A DNA stretch of 64,000 bases, taken from NCBI GenBank assembly GCA_041393535.1, contig JAWKJY010000014.1, positions 31,891 through 95,890 of the forward strand, in the 5' to 3' direction. The notes under the pieces were generated by a model that worked only from the letters and a program-made list of their open reading frames with translations, had not been told where the DNA came from and did not search any database. The DNA is from JAWKJY01 sp041393535 (GTDB lineage: Bacteria > Actinomycetota > Thermoleophilia > Gaiellales > Gaiellaceae). This document shows, piece by piece, positions 15,893-24,936 of this stretch (its first letter is position 1; each line of letters starts with the position of its first letter). The position numbers were made by a program, and so were the translations under genes.

Positions 15893-16586
15893 CGGGTTCC
15901 TCGACGGCGGGGTCGCGGCGGGCGCCGGGGCCGTCGCCGCCGTCGTGGTGGCGGTCGGCCTGCGCCGCGCGAGCACGACGCTCGACGAGCGCCGCGTGCC
16001 GCTCCTCGGCGTCACCGGCGCGTTCGTCTTCGCCGCCCAGATGCTCAACTTCCCGGTCGCGGGGGGCACGAGCGGGCACTTCCTCGGCGCCGGGCTGGCG
16101 GCGATCCTGCTCGGGCCGTGGGTCGGCTCGGTCGTGATGGCGGTCGTGATCGCGCTGCAGGCGTTCGTCTTCGCCGACGGCGGCATCACGGCGCTCGGGG
16201 CGAACGTCCTCAACATGGGCGTGATCGGCGCCCTCGTCGTCGGGCTCCTGATGGGGAGCGCCTTCCGCGTGCTGCCGCGCACGCGGACCGCGCTGCTCGC
16301 CGTCACGGCCGCCGGCACCTGGCTCGCCGTGATGCTCGGTGCGACCGCGACCGCGATCGAGCTCGGCGCGTCCGGCACCGTGCCGCTCGGGACGGTGCTG
16401 CCCGCGATGCTCGGCGTCCACGCCCTGATCGGGATCGGCGAGGCCGTCGTCACGGTCGCCGCCGTCGGCGCCGTGCTCGCGACCCGCCCCGACCTGCTCG
16501 CCGTGAAGGGCTTCGCCCGCATCGCGCCGGCGGCGCCCGTCGCGCCCGCGACCGCGCCCGTGCTCGTGCAGGAGGCCCGGCCGTGA
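15879..16586 (+). CDS. cbiM: Cobalt/nickel ECF transporter S component (CbiM/NikM type)
   Basis: 235 aa integral membrane protein. The N-terminal MHIPDGFLD, with Met1-His2 that must be exposed for metal coordination, fixes the start at ATG 15879, which has GGAGG upstream. Family motifs: FAAQMLNFPVAGGTSGHFLG, GADG-like FADGGITALGANVLNMG, and GVHALIGIGEAVVT. About six membrane helices. It binds Co2+ or Ni2+ and delivers it through the CbiQ/CbiO module encoded downstream. Confidence 0.93.
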   Translation: MHIPDGFLDGGVAAGAGAVAAVVVAVGLRRASTTLDERRVPLLGVTGAFVFAAQMLNFPVAGGTSGHFLGAGLAAILLGPWVGSVVMAVVIALQAFVFADGGITALGANVLNMGVIGALVVGLLMGSAFRVLPRTRTALLAVTAAGTWLAVMLGATATAIELGASGTVPLGTVLPAMLGVHALIGIGEAVVTVAAVGAVLATRPDLLAVKGFARIAPAAPVAPATAPVLVQEARP

Positions 16587-16918
16587 GGCGCTCGACGCGC
16601 GTCTTCCTCGTCCTCGCCCTGGCGCTCGCCGTCGGGCTCGCGATGGGCGTCTCGCCCTACGCCTCCTCGTCCCCCGACGGGCTCGAGAAGGTCGCCCAGG
16701 AGCAGGGCTTCCTCGACGACGGGACGCTGCACGCGATCCAGGAGGGCGCGCCCGTCCCCGACTACGCGCTCCCCGGGATCGACGACCCGCGGCTCGCGAC
16801 CGGCCTCGCCGGCTTCGTCGGGACGCTCGGCGTCGCGCTCGTCGGCGTCGGGATCGGGGCGAGCGCCAGGCGACTCGGCGCGCGCCGCCAGCGGACGACC
16901 GCTGCCGGGGCGGCGTGA
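16583..16918 (+). CDS. PDGLE-domain (CbiN-like) component of the Co/Ni transporter
   Basis: 111 aa with two membrane helices (residues about 5-25 and 72-92). Between them is an external loop with SPDGLEKVAQEQGF, the PDGLE signature, and DYALPGIDDP. GTG 16583 overlaps the cbiM stop (GTGA). In this family the small protein replaces CbiN and is needed with CbiM for metal uptake. The downstream junction with cbiQ is again a GTGA overlap. Confidence 0.9.
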   Translation: MRRSTRVFLVLALALAVGLAMGVSPYASSSPDGLEKVAQEQGFLDDGTLHAIQEGAPVPDYALPGIDDPRLATGLAGFVGTLGVALVGVGIGASARRLGARRQRTTAAGAA

Positions 16919-17694
16919 GCGGACGCTGCAGCAGCCACCCGGTCGGCGTCGCCGGCCGGCCCGGCAGCCGGATCCACCGGCTCGACCCGCGCGCGAAGGT
17001 CCTCGGCCTCGTCGGCGTGACCGTCGTCGCCGTCTCGACGCCGGTCCGCCTCTGGCCCGTCTGGCTCGCCTGCGCGGTCGCGCTCGGCCTCGTCGCCCGT
17101 GCCGCGGGCGTCGGCCCGCGCCTCGTCTGGCGCCGCTCGCGCGCGGTGCTGCCGCTCGTCCTGCTCGTCGCGGTGCTGGTCCCGTTCTTCCGGCACGGCG
17201 GGACGACCTGGAGCCTCGGCCCGCTGACCGTCTCGCGGGAGGGCCTCGAGGTGCTCGCCGGGGTCGCCGCGAAGGCGACGCTCGGGACGATCAGCGCCGT
17301 CCTGCTCGGGGCGACGACGAGCTTCCCGGACGTCCTGCGCGCGCTCGAGGCGCTGCGCGTGCCGCGGCTCGTCACGCTGATCGCCGGCTTCACCTACCGC
17401 TACCTGTTCGTGATCGCGGACGAGGTGCGTCGCATGCGCGCCGCGCTGCAGGCGCGAGGCTACCGCCCGCGCCACGCGCTGCAGGCCGCGGCGGTGGGCC
17501 GGGTCGCCACGGCGCTCTTCCTGCGCAGCTACGGCCGCGGCGAGCGCGTCTACCTGGCCATGGTCGCGCGCGGGTACGCCGGGACGATGCCGCAGCTCTC
17601 GACGCTCGCCTTCCGACGCGCCGACGCGCTCTTCCTGGGCGGGCTCGCCGCCGCGCTCCTCGCCGTCCGCGTCGGCCTCGAGGTCGCCGCGTGA
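16915..17694 (+). CDS. cbiQ: ECF transporter transmembrane (T) component CbiQ
   Basis: 259 aa with about five to six membrane helices. EcfT marks: RIHRLDPRAKVLGLVGVTVV near the N-terminus, and two coupling Ala-Arg-Gly motifs, ALQARGYRPRHAL and AMVARGYAGTMP, which contact the ATPase. GTG 16915 overlaps the previous stop and the gene overlaps cbiO by 4 bases, giving stoichiometric expression of the transport complex. Confidence 0.93.
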   Translation: MSGRCSSHPVGVAGRPGSRIHRLDPRAKVLGLVGVTVVAVSTPVRLWPVWLACAVALGLVARAAGVGPRLVWRRSRAVLPLVLLVAVLVPFFRHGGTTWSLGPLTVSREGLEVLAGVAAKATLGTISAVLLGATTSFPDVLRALEALRVPRLVTLIAGFTYRYLFVIADEVRRMRAALQARGYRPRHALQAAAVGRVATALFLRSYGRGERVYLAMVARGYAGTMPQLSTLAFRRADALFLGGLAAALLAVRVGLEVAA

Positions 17695-18470
17695 GCTGCG
17701 CGATCGCCGCCCGCGACGTCGTGTACCGCTACCCGGACGGGCACGCCGCGCTGGCGGGCGTGACGCTGCAGGTGGCGCACGGCGAGCGGATCGCCCTGCT
17801 CGGCCCGAACGGGGCGGGCAAGACGACGTTCGTCCTGCACCTGAACGGGCTCCTGCGCGGCGAGGGGCAGCTCGAGGTCGCCGGGCTCCCGGTCACCGAC
17901 CGGAACCTCCGCGAGCTGCGCGCGCGGGTCGGGCTCGTCTTCCAGGATCCGGACGACCAGCTGTTCATGCCGACCGTGCGCGAGGACGTCGCCTTCGGCC
18001 CCCTGAACATGCGGCTCGAGCGCGCCGAGGTGGAGCGCCGGGTCGCGGCGGCGCTCGACGCCGTGCGGATGGGCCACGCGATCGACCGCGCACCGCACCA
18101 GCTCTCGATGGGCGAGCGTCGCCGGGTCGCGATCGCGACCGTCCTCGCGATGGACCCGGCGCTGCTCGTCCTCGACGAGCCCTCCGCGAGCCTCGACCCG
18201 CGCGCCCGCCGTGAGCTGCTCGACGTGCTCGCGGCGATCGACCGGACGCTGCTGGTCGTCACGCACGACCTGCCCTTCGCGGCCGAGCTGTGCGAGCGCT
18301 CCCTCGTCCTCTCGGCCGGACGCATCGTCGCGGACGGCGACACGCCCGCGCTGCTCGCCGACGAGGCGCTCCTCGCGGCGCACGACCTCGAGCTGCCCGC
18401 GGGGTTCGAGCCCGGGCTCGTCCGCCGGCGGCCGCGCCCGGACGAGCCCGCCGCGCTCGCCCTCGCGTAG
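17691..18470 (+). CDS. cbiO: ECF transporter ATP-binding component CbiO
   Basis: 259 aa ABC ATPase. Walker A LLGPNGAGKTTFVLHLNG, Q-loop VGLVFQDPDDQLFMPTVRED, signature LSMGERRRVAIA (Met in place of the first Gly), Walker B LLVLDEPSASLDP, switch His in LLVVTHDLPF. It energises metal uptake by the CbiM/PDGLE/CbiQ complex. Only one ATPase gene is present, so a homodimer is expected. Its stop and that of the convergent FUSC gene are 5 bases apart, within the palindrome CGTAGGC-G-GCCTACG (18466-18480). Confidence 0.95.
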   Translation: MSCAIAARDVVYRYPDGHAALAGVTLQVAHGERIALLGPNGAGKTTFVLHLNGLLRGEGQLEVAGLPVTDRNLRELRARVGLVFQDPDDQLFMPTVREDVAFGPLNMRLERAEVERRVAAALDAVRMGHAIDRAPHQLSMGERRRVAIATVLAMDPALLVLDEPSASLDPRARRELLDVLAAIDRTLLVVTHDLPFAAELCERSLVLSAGRIVADGDTPALLADEALLAAHDLELPAGFEPGLVRRRPRPDEPAALALA

Positions 18471-18475
18471 GCGGC

Positions 18476-19582
18476 CTACGGCGCGACCGGCGGCCGCTCG
18501 TCGGCGGCGGTCCGGATCAGGTCGACGGCGACGTCGCGGTCGAGCCCGATCGCGCGCAGGAGGTCGGCCGAGGTCGAGCGCACCTGCCCGACGAGGACGC
18601 TGATCGAGAGGCTCGCGCCGTCGACCCGCGCGAGCGAGGCGCGCCCGGCGGCGCGCACCGCCGCCGCGCCGACCGCGCGCCCGTCACCGCCGTCCTCGAT
18701 CTCCGCCTGCAGGGCCCGCACGGCGACGCCGAGCTCGAGCACCGCCGCGACGACGTCGTCGTCGATCCGCGGCTCCAGGTCGAGCGCGCGCAACGAGGCC
18801 CGCGCGAGCACGCGCGTGTTGCGGACGGCGTACTCGACGTGCGTCGAAGCCAGGCGGATCCGCGCGATCGGGCTGCGCGCCTTCCAGCGCGTCGGCGCGA
18901 GGTGGACCGTCTCGCGGGCCAGCTCGAGCGACTGACGCAGGTCGACGACGAGCGGGTCGAGCGAGCGCGCCCGTGCGAGCGCGTCGCGCCCGGCGGCGTG
19001 GTCCTGGCGCGCGAGGGCGTCGGCGACGTCGTCGAGCGTCCCGGCCAGCTCGGCCAGGAGGGCGTCCGCCGCGCGGCGGACCGTCCTCAGCGGGTTCCCA
19101 GGGACGGCGACGAGCACGGCCAGGCCCACGGCGCCGCCGACGAGCGAGTCGACGAAGCGGGAGAGCGAGAGCGTGTCCGTGCTCGCGGTCAGGGTCGCCA
19201 CGAGCGCGGCGGAGACGGCCGCCTGCGAGGCGAGCATCGGGCCGGCGCCGAGGAAGACCGCGACGAACGAGGCGAGCCCGACGACGAGCATCAGCTGCCA
19301 CGGGCCCGAGCCGATCCCCGCGATCAGGAGGTCGCCGATCGCGATCCCGAGCGCGACGCCGACGGCCAGCTCGACCGCCCGGCGCGTCCGCCCTCCCGGC
19401 CCGAAGCCGAGGACGACGACCGCGGCGATGGGCGCGAAGTAGCCGCGCTCGTGGCCGAGCACGTCCCGGGCGAGGAACCAGGCGAGGCCGGCGGCCGCCG
19501 ACATCTGCGCGATCGTCAGCCAGGTCGAGCGGAGCGAGCGCCACCGGGTCGGCAGCCACCCGTCGCGTGCGAGCCGCGCCAT
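18476..19582 (-). CDS. FUSC-family (aromatic acid exporter-like) membrane protein
   Basis: 368 aa. The first 165 residues contain about six membrane helices (WLTIAQMSAAAGLAWFLARD, GYFAPIAAVVVLGFGPGG, GVALGIAIGDLLIAGIG, LMLVVGLASFVAVFLG, SLVGGAVGLAVLVAVPGNP). The remainder is a soluble helical domain. GPGGRTRRAVELAVGVALG fits the FUSC/ArAE core. A half-size member of the FUSC family. Probably exports small organic acids; substrate unknown. Confidence 0.85.
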   Translation of the reverse strand: MARLARDGWLPTRWRSLRSTWLTIAQMSAAAGLAWFLARDVLGHERGYFAPIAAVVVLGFGPGGRTRRAVELAVGVALGIAIGDLLIAGIGSGPWQLMLVVGLASFVAVFLGAGPMLASQAAVSAALVATLTASTDTLSLSRFVDSLVGGAVGLAVLVAVPGNPLRTVRRAADALLAELAGTLDDVADALARQDHAAGRDALARARSLDPLVVDLRQSLELARETVHLAPTRWKARSPIARIRLASTHVEYAVRNTRVLARASLRALDLEPRIDDDVVAAVLELGVAVRALQAEIEDGGDGRAVGAAAVRAAGRASLARVDGASLSISVLVGQVRSTSADLLRAIGLDRDVAVDLIRTAADERPPVAP

Positions 19583-19624
19583 GCCCCGATTGTGCCGCGC
19601 CCGGAGGGCGGCGGCGCGCCCCGC

Positions 19625-20803
19625 TCAGGGCGCGAGCAGCTCCCGCTCGACGGTCGCGAGCAGCGCGCGCGGGCTCCCCGCCCGGACGACGCGGGCGCCG
19701 GAGAAGCGGTGGAACCAGCGCTCGTACGCGCCGCAGCGCACCTCCCAGCCGTGCCGCGCGTAGACGACGTTCACGCCGCCGAACCAGCTCGCGAGGTACG
19801 AGCTGCCGCCGAGCACGGAGACGAACCGCTGGCTGCTCGCGAGCAGGCGCAGCTGCAGCTCGTTGAAGCCGAGCTCGGGGTGCGCCGCGGCCAGCTCCTG
19901 GATCGTCGTCACGTCCGGATACGCCGCCTTCACCGCCTCGAGGTCGCCCGGCTCGCGCACCTCCTGGTGGTCGTTCACGATGTCGGCCGCGCGCGGCCGG
20001 GCGTAGACGACGCGGTAGCGGGTGCGCAGGCGGGCGAGGAGCGCCAGCAGCACGTCGGTCGGGATCGCGTTGACCGAGAAGCCGCGGTGGAGGTACCGCT
20101 CGTCGCTCGCCTTGTTCGCGACGACGCAGAGCGGCCGGTCGCCCGCGAACCGCCCGTCCCGGTAGACGTCGCGGTACGGCGGCGGCGACCAGCGGCTCGT
20201 GTCGAGCTCGCGCGGGAACGCCTTGCGGTCATAGCGCCACCACCCCGCGACGCCGATCGGCAGGTCGGTCACGGGGACGTAGCGGCGCGGCCCCGGCAGC
20301 TCCTCGTGGTGCGGCGAGAAGTAGTAGAGGCAGCGCGTGTCGGCCGTCGACGCGGTCGACTCGAGCAGCCCCCGCTCGTGCAGCCAGTGCGCGTACGGGA
20401 CGACGGCGAGCAGCTCGAACGCGAACTCGCCGACGTAGCTCGTCCGCGTCGCGAGCAGCTCGCTCGGGCGGCCGCCGGACCGGGCGGCGAGCGCGTCGAC
20501 GAGGCCGAAGTCCTTCGCCGTCCGGCACGCGACCCCGTCGAGCGCGCCGGCCCGCGACGCCCGCCAGAGCGCCGGCCCGTGGACGAGGGCGCCGGCCCGG
20601 GCGCCGCGCGTCGCGACGCACGCGCGCAGGAGCTCGCCGCGCCGGTCGCAGCGCGCCCAGTCGACGAGCGCGGCGGGGAGACGGGCCGCCAGCCCGAGCC
20701 GCCGACCGCTCGCGGTCAGGTCGCGCACCTCGGCGCGCGCGTCGGGCCAGCCGGGCGGGCAGCGCCGGGCCGGGTCGGCGAACCGCTCGAGGACGATCGT
20801 CAC
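19625..20803 (-). CDS. Unknown protein, glycosyltransferase-like, in glycan cluster
   Basis: 392 aa. GTG 20803 overlaps the stop of the glycosyltransferase upstream (GTGA). No signal peptide. It has features of a two-domain nucleotide-sugar-type enzyme: TRTSYVGEFAFELLAVVPYA, RYVPVTDLPIGVAGWW, and a C-terminal half with HRGFSVNAIPTDVLLALLAR, RYRVVYARPRAADI and FVSVLGGSSYLASWFGGVNV. The last motif resembles the acceptor-side loop of several fucosyl/xylosyl-transferase-like folds. I cannot assign a family with confidence; context (glycosyltransferase, UGM-like enzyme) argues for cell-surface glycan work. Confidence 0.65.
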   Translation of the reverse strand: MTIVLERFADPARRCPPGWPDARAEVRDLTASGRRLGLAARLPAALVDWARCDRRGELLRACVATRGARAGALVHGPALWRASRAGALDGVACRTAKDFGLVDALAARSGGRPSELLATRTSYVGEFAFELLAVVPYAHWLHERGLLESTASTADTRCLYYFSPHHEELPGPRRYVPVTDLPIGVAGWWRYDRKAFPRELDTSRWSPPPYRDVYRDGRFAGDRPLCVVANKASDERYLHRGFSVNAIPTDVLLALLARLRTRYRVVYARPRAADIVNDHQEVREPGDLEAVKAAYPDVTTIQELAAAHPELGFNELQLRLLASSQRFVSVLGGSSYLASWFGGVNVVYARHGWEVRCGAYERWFHRFSGARVVRAGSPRALLATVERELLAP

Positions 20804-22206
20804 GCGCCGTCACCCAGCAGCCGCTGCAGCCGCCTGGCGTGCCGGGGTCGCGTGCGCCGCCGGACGACCTCGGACGCCTCGTCGAGGACGACGCGCCAGG
20901 CGAGCGGCCCGGGCTCGCCGAGCCGGTTGCGCGTGCCGGCGAGGAAGCCGCGGACGCCCGGGCTCGTCGCGAGCGAGGTCAGCCGCGGCGGGCCGACCGG
21001 CGCGGGCCGGCGCCCCTCGGGCGGGCCGGCGAGGTAGGCCGTCCGGGCGCGGTCGAGCGTTCCGAGCAGCGTGTCGATCGAGGCGTCGAACGAGTACGCG
21101 GCCCGCTCGGCCCGGGCGCGCTCGCTGCGCGCCCGGGTCCGGAGCTCCTCGTCGAGCGCGGCTCGCAGGCCCGGGTAGCCGCCGGGGCCGAGGTCGATGG
21201 CGATCCCGAGCCGCCGGGGCTCCTCGTAGCGGACGCAGCCGGGCCGCACGTCCGAGACGATCGGGAGCCCGCTGAGGACGTAGGTCGAGATCCGGTTCGG
21301 GATCGCGCCGCGGTCGTCGAGGTCGGGCCAGGGCAGGGGCCGCCCGAGGTAGGACCAGCCCGCGTCGTAGCGCGAGAACTCCTCGACCCACCGCTCCTTC
21401 GCCGCCCACACCTCGGCCCTGCTCGCACCGACGGTCTGGAGCGAGCGGTGCACGTGCAGGTAGCGGCGCAGCAGCGCCCGCTCGCGGCGGGCGACGCGCG
21501 GCGACAGGTCGCGGACGATCATGCTCCAGGCCTCGTCGAAGCTGTTGCCGTAGACGTGGACGTGGATGCCCGCGCGGGCCGCCGCGACGTAGTCGATCCC
21601 GAACGGACGGCCGAGGCAGACCGTGTGCGGCTCCCCGTCCTCGTCGGAGAGGCGCGGCGCGAAGCGGTCGTGCATGAACTCGAGCTTGGGCCGGTCGCCG
21701 TCGAGATACGTGAGCACCTCGCAGTCCCCGACGACGTCGATGCCGGCGCCGCCCTGCGAGACCGGCGTGCGCCAGAAGACGTGCTTCTCCTCGTTGCAGA
21801 TCACGTGCCCGTCGAGCGCCTGCGCGACCTCGAGGTCGACGTTGTGGACGTCGAAGCCCCAGTGGCGGACGATCGGCGCCGCGAACGACCCGCGCGCCCG
21901 CTCGGCGAGCAGGAAGCGCAGCACCGTCCAGGCGTCGCCGGGCTCGACCCCGGCCCGCGGCGGCGCCCAGATCCGGCGGTCGTAGACCTGGAAGAGGCTG
22001 TAGACGACGTCGATCCCCTCCTCCCGGATCACGCGCGGCGCGTCTGCCGCGGCGATCGTCCGGACGTTGCCGTCGAGGACCGGGTACGGGCCCTGGTCCC
22101 AGGCCATGCTGCGCGTCCAGACGGCCCAGAGCTCGTGCCCGCGCTCGACCAGCGAGAGCACCCGCTCCGGGTTCCAGGAGAGCGAGCCGACGAGTAGGAT
22201 CCTCAC
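20800..22206 (-). CDS. Glycosyltransferase (GT-B/GT4-like)
   Basis: 468 aa. N-terminal Rossmann domain MRILLVGSLSWNPERVLSLV and IDVVYSLFQVYDRRIWAPP; middle FAAPIVRHWGFDVHNVDLEV and LDGHVICNEEKHVF; C-terminal donor half NRISTYVLSGLPIVSDVRPG and LGIAIDLGPGGYPGLRAALDEEL, the usual place of a nucleotide-sugar site. It probably builds a cell-envelope glycan. Start GTG 22206 lies only 29 bases from the divergent UGM-like start. Coupled to the next gene by a 4-base overlap. Confidence 0.8.
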   Translation of the reverse strand: MRILLVGSLSWNPERVLSLVERGHELWAVWTRSMAWDQGPYPVLDGNVRTIAAADAPRVIREEGIDVVYSLFQVYDRRIWAPPRAGVEPGDAWTVLRFLLAERARGSFAAPIVRHWGFDVHNVDLEVAQALDGHVICNEEKHVFWRTPVSQGGAGIDVVGDCEVLTYLDGDRPKLEFMHDRFAPRLSDEDGEPHTVCLGRPFGIDYVAAARAGIHVHVYGNSFDEAWSMIVRDLSPRVARRERALLRRYLHVHRSLQTVGASRAEVWAAKERWVEEFSRYDAGWSYLGRPLPWPDLDDRGAIPNRISTYVLSGLPIVSDVRPGCVRYEEPRRLGIAIDLGPGGYPGLRAALDEELRTRARSERARAERAAYSFDASIDTLLGTLDRARTAYLAGPPEGRRPAPVGPPRLTSLATSPGVRGFLAGTRNRLGEPGPLAWRVVLDEASEVVRRRTRPRHARRLQRLLGDGA

Positions 22207-22235
22207 CTTCGCAGGGGTTCCGCCGGGGAGGGTCG

Positions 22236-23441
22236 ATGCGCGTGGTCGTGGTCGGAGCGGGGTTCGCCGGCGCGTGCGCCGCGCACGTGCTCCGGGAGCG
22301 CTGCGGGGCCGAGGTCGTCGTGCTCGAGCGGGCGCCGGGGCCCGGCGGGATGCTCCGCACGCTGCGCACGCCCGAGGGCCTCCCGTACGAGTACGGCCCG
22401 CGCGTCGTCAGCGTCTTCCGCGGCACGCCGGACGCGCTGCCGTTCCTCCGCCGCTTCCTGGAGCTCGAGGAGCGCGCGATCTACCAGGGGACACGCCTCC
22501 TGCCGGAGTACCCGGTCGTGCCGTTCCCGGTCGACCGGGCGAGCCTGCGCACGCTGCCCTGCGGCGAGGCGGTCGAGCGCGAGCTTGCGGACGTCCGCAC
22601 GGGCGCCGATCCTACCGGCGCGCGCGACCTGCGCGAGTTCCTCGAGGCGACGGTCGGCCCGACGCTCACCGCGCTCGCCTTCGAGGGCTTCAACCGGAAG
22701 TTCTGGGGCCGCCGGCTCGAGGAGATGCCAGCCGACTGGGGCCGGCTGCGTCGGCTCGACCGGATCGCCGAGACGGGCGACTTCCGCCTGCCGAGCGTCG
22801 CGCCGCACTACTACCCGCGCGGCGGGTTCGAGCCGCTGTTCGACCAGCTGCTGGCGGGGCACGACGTCCGCTACGCGACCCCGGTGCTCGCCGTGGAGCC
22901 CGGCCCCGCCGTCGTCACCGCGGACGGGCGACTCGAGGCCGACCTCGTCGTCGCGACCGCGCCGCTCGACGCCCTGCTCGGCCACCGCTTCGGCGCGCTC
23001 GAGTGGCGCGGCTACCGCACGGAGGCCGAGGTCGTCGAGGACCCCGACGGGCTCGGCCGCGCGCCGGACGGGATCCCGTTCGCATGGCTCTACACGCCCT
23101 GGGCGGCGACGCCCGTCTGCCGGACGACCGACTTCGGCGTCATCCACCACGGGCCCGCCCACGACGGGCCGCGCGTCGTCCTGCGCGAGATCGCCGGCGG
23201 CGGGGAGCCGATGTACCCGGTCTGGTGGGAGGACGAGCGCTTCGCGCGCTACCTGGCGGCGGCGGCCGAGCTGCCCGGCCTCGTCCCGCTCGGCCGGCTC
23301 GGGCTCTACAAGTACGTCACCATCGACTCGACGTACGCGATGGTCGAGCGGCTGCTCGCGTCGCTCGACGACCTGCTCGGCGCAACCCCGGCCCGCCGGC
23401 TGGAGCTGCTCCACGCGCTCCGGGGCGACTGGACGAACTGA
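22236..23441 (+). CDS. UDP-galactopyranose mutase-like FAD enzyme
   Basis: 401 aa. FAD-binding dinucleotide fold VVVVGAGFAGACAAHVLRER with ERAPGPGGMLRTL. YEYGPRVVSVFRGT and FEGFNRKFWGRRLEEMPADW correspond to UGM motifs (xxRKQWG type). The C-terminus GLYKYVTIDSTYAMVERLL matches the UGM active-site Tyr region. Expected to convert UDP-galactopyranose to the furanose form or to act on a related NDP-sugar, fitting the divergent glycosyltransferases. GGGAGGG precedes ATG 22236. NDP-sugar specificity is not certain. Confidence 0.8.
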   Translation: MRVVVVGAGFAGACAAHVLRERCGAEVVVLERAPGPGGMLRTLRTPEGLPYEYGPRVVSVFRGTPDALPFLRRFLELEERAIYQGTRLLPEYPVVPFPVDRASLRTLPCGEAVERELADVRTGADPTGARDLREFLEATVGPTLTALAFEGFNRKFWGRRLEEMPADWGRLRRLDRIAETGDFRLPSVAPHYYPRGGFEPLFDQLLAGHDVRYATPVLAVEPGPAVVTADGRLEADLVVATAPLDALLGHRFGALEWRGYRTEAEVVEDPDGLGRAPDGIPFAWLYTPWAATPVCRTTDFGVIHHGPAHDGPRVVLREIAGGGEPMYPVWWEDERFARYLAAAAELPGLVPLGRLGLYKYVTIDSTYAMVERLLASLDDLLGATPARRLELLHALRGDWTN

Positions 23442-23586
23442 CCGCCGGGCGCAAGCGTCCGTGCGGACGCGCTGGCTCTTACCGAACTCTGCGCATCGGC
23501 TGAAGGACGTCTGAAGCCGGGGTGGTCTGATCCGGGTACAGCACTCGACCCACCTCGAACCGCCTCGACCCTCGGAGGTCCCCAGG

Positions 23587-24771
23587 ATGGAAGGCCAGCA
23601 GCATCGATTCGGCGGACGGCACCTGCTCGCCGTGGCCGCCCTCACCGCGGCCGTCGGCTCGGGCATCGGCGCCGGCGTCGTCGCGCTCGCGACGGACGGC
23701 GGGGGCGACGCCACGCCGGCCGCGCTCGCCTCGACGGCGGAGCCCGCGCCCGCGCCCGCGGCGCGGACGACCGTCCCCGTCGCCGACGAGGCGGGCGCGC
23801 TCTCGATCGGCGACATCTACGAGCAGGCCTCCGGCGGGGTCGTCGAGCTGAGCGTCACCGGCACCTCGCCGGGGGACACGTTCTCGCCCTTCGGCGACCA
23901 GCGCACGCAGGCGCAGGGCTCGGGCTTCGTGGCCGACGAGGACGGCAACATCGTCACGAACGCCCACGTCGTCTCGGGCGCCGACTCGGTCACCGTCACG
24001 TTCGCGAACGGCGACCAGGCGCCCGCCGAGGTCGTGGGCGTCGACGAGTCGAGCGACCTCGCGGTCGTCCGGGTCGACCCGTCCGCGACCGACCTCCAGC
24101 CCCTGGCCGTCGCCACGACCGACGACCTGAGGATCGGCGACGTCGTCGTCGCGATGGGCAGCCCGTTCGGGCTCGAGGGGACGATCACCGCGGGCATCGT
24201 CAGCGCCAAGGGCCGGACGATCGACTCGCCGAACGGCTACCCGATCCAGGACGCGATCCAGACGGACGCGGCGATCAACCACGGCAACTCGGGCGGCCCG
24301 CTGCTCGACGCGAACGGCGACGTCGTCGGCGTGAACGCGCAGATCGCGAGCGACTCCGGCGGCAACGAGGGCGTCGGCTTCGCGATCCCCGCGGAAACGG
24401 TCACGCGCGTGACGCAGCAGCTGATCGCCGGCGAGACGATCGGGCGCCCGTACCTCGGCGTCTCGCTCGTCACCGTCGACCAGGCGACCGCCGAGGAGCT
24501 CGGCATCCCGCAGGGCGCGCTGATCGGCGAGGTCAAGCCGTCGACCCCGGCGGCGGACGCGGGCCTGCAGGCGGGGACGCCGACCAACGGCCAGACGCTG
24601 CCGACCGACGCCGACGTGGTCACCGCGGTCGACGGCGAGCCCGTCGCGTCCTCCGACGAGCTGATCGCCGCGATCTCGGGCATGCAGCCCGGCGACACCG
24701 TGACCCTCACCGTCTCGCGGAGCGGCGAGTCGCGCTCCGTCGACGTGACCCTCGGGACCAGGCCCGACTAG
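23587..24771 (+). CDS. htrA: HtrA/DegP-type S1C serine protease with PDZ domain
   Basis: 394 aa, ATG 23587 behind GGAGGTCCCCAGG. One N-terminal membrane helix (residues 13-36), then a low-complexity linker. Trypsin-like domain with the triad His127 (IVTNAHVVSG), Asp157 (ESSDLAVVRV) and Ser235 (NHGNSGGPLL). PDZ domain from about residue 295 (RPYLGVSLVTVDQATAEELG to the C-terminus). A membrane-anchored extracytoplasmic quality-control protease. Monocistronic; ends at the strong shared hairpin at 24895-24927. Confidence 0.95.
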   Translation: MEGQQHRFGGRHLLAVAALTAAVGSGIGAGVVALATDGGGDATPAALASTAEPAPAPAARTTVPVADEAGALSIGDIYEQASGGVVELSVTGTSPGDTFSPFGDQRTQAQGSGFVADEDGNIVTNAHVVSGADSVTVTFANGDQAPAEVVGVDESSDLAVVRVDPSATDLQPLAVATTDDLRIGDVVVAMGSPFGLEGTITAGIVSAKGRTIDSPNGYPIQDAIQTDAAINHGNSGGPLLDANGDVVGVNAQIASDSGGNEGVGFAIPAETVTRVTQQLIAGETIGRPYLGVSLVTVDQATAEELGIPQGALIGEVKPSTPAADAGLQAGTPTNGQTLPTDADVVTAVDGEPVASSDELIAAISGMQPGDTVTLTVSRSGESRSVDVTLGTRPD

Positions 24772-24894
24772 GTCCCAGCCCCGTCCGGCCCACGGCCGGT
24801 CAGGCGCGCCACGACTCCTCCTCCCGTGGCCGCCCAGCACACGGCGGGCGGGCGCCCCGCTGCCCGCACGTCCCGCCCGCCGTCTCCTCCCGCG

Positions 24895-24927
24895 GCCGAC
24901 GCCGCCCCTCCCCGGGGCGGCGTCGGC
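24895..24927. terminator. Bidirectional terminator hairpin between convergent genes
   Basis: A perfect 14-bp stem (GCCGACGCCGCCCC with its complement) around a 5-base TCCCC loop, located between the htrA stop (24771) and the stop of the secreted protein on the other strand (24937). No T tract, as usual in this GC-rich DNA. Confidence 0.7.
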
Positions 24928-24936
24928 ACGGGGGCC

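Noticed and set aside
13307..16732. 1141-codon minus frame spanning SDR, alcohol dehydrogenase and Fur/CbiM
   Set aside because: Only the last 245 codons (SDR) are real. The upstream part is the complement of genes with clear protein families on other frames.
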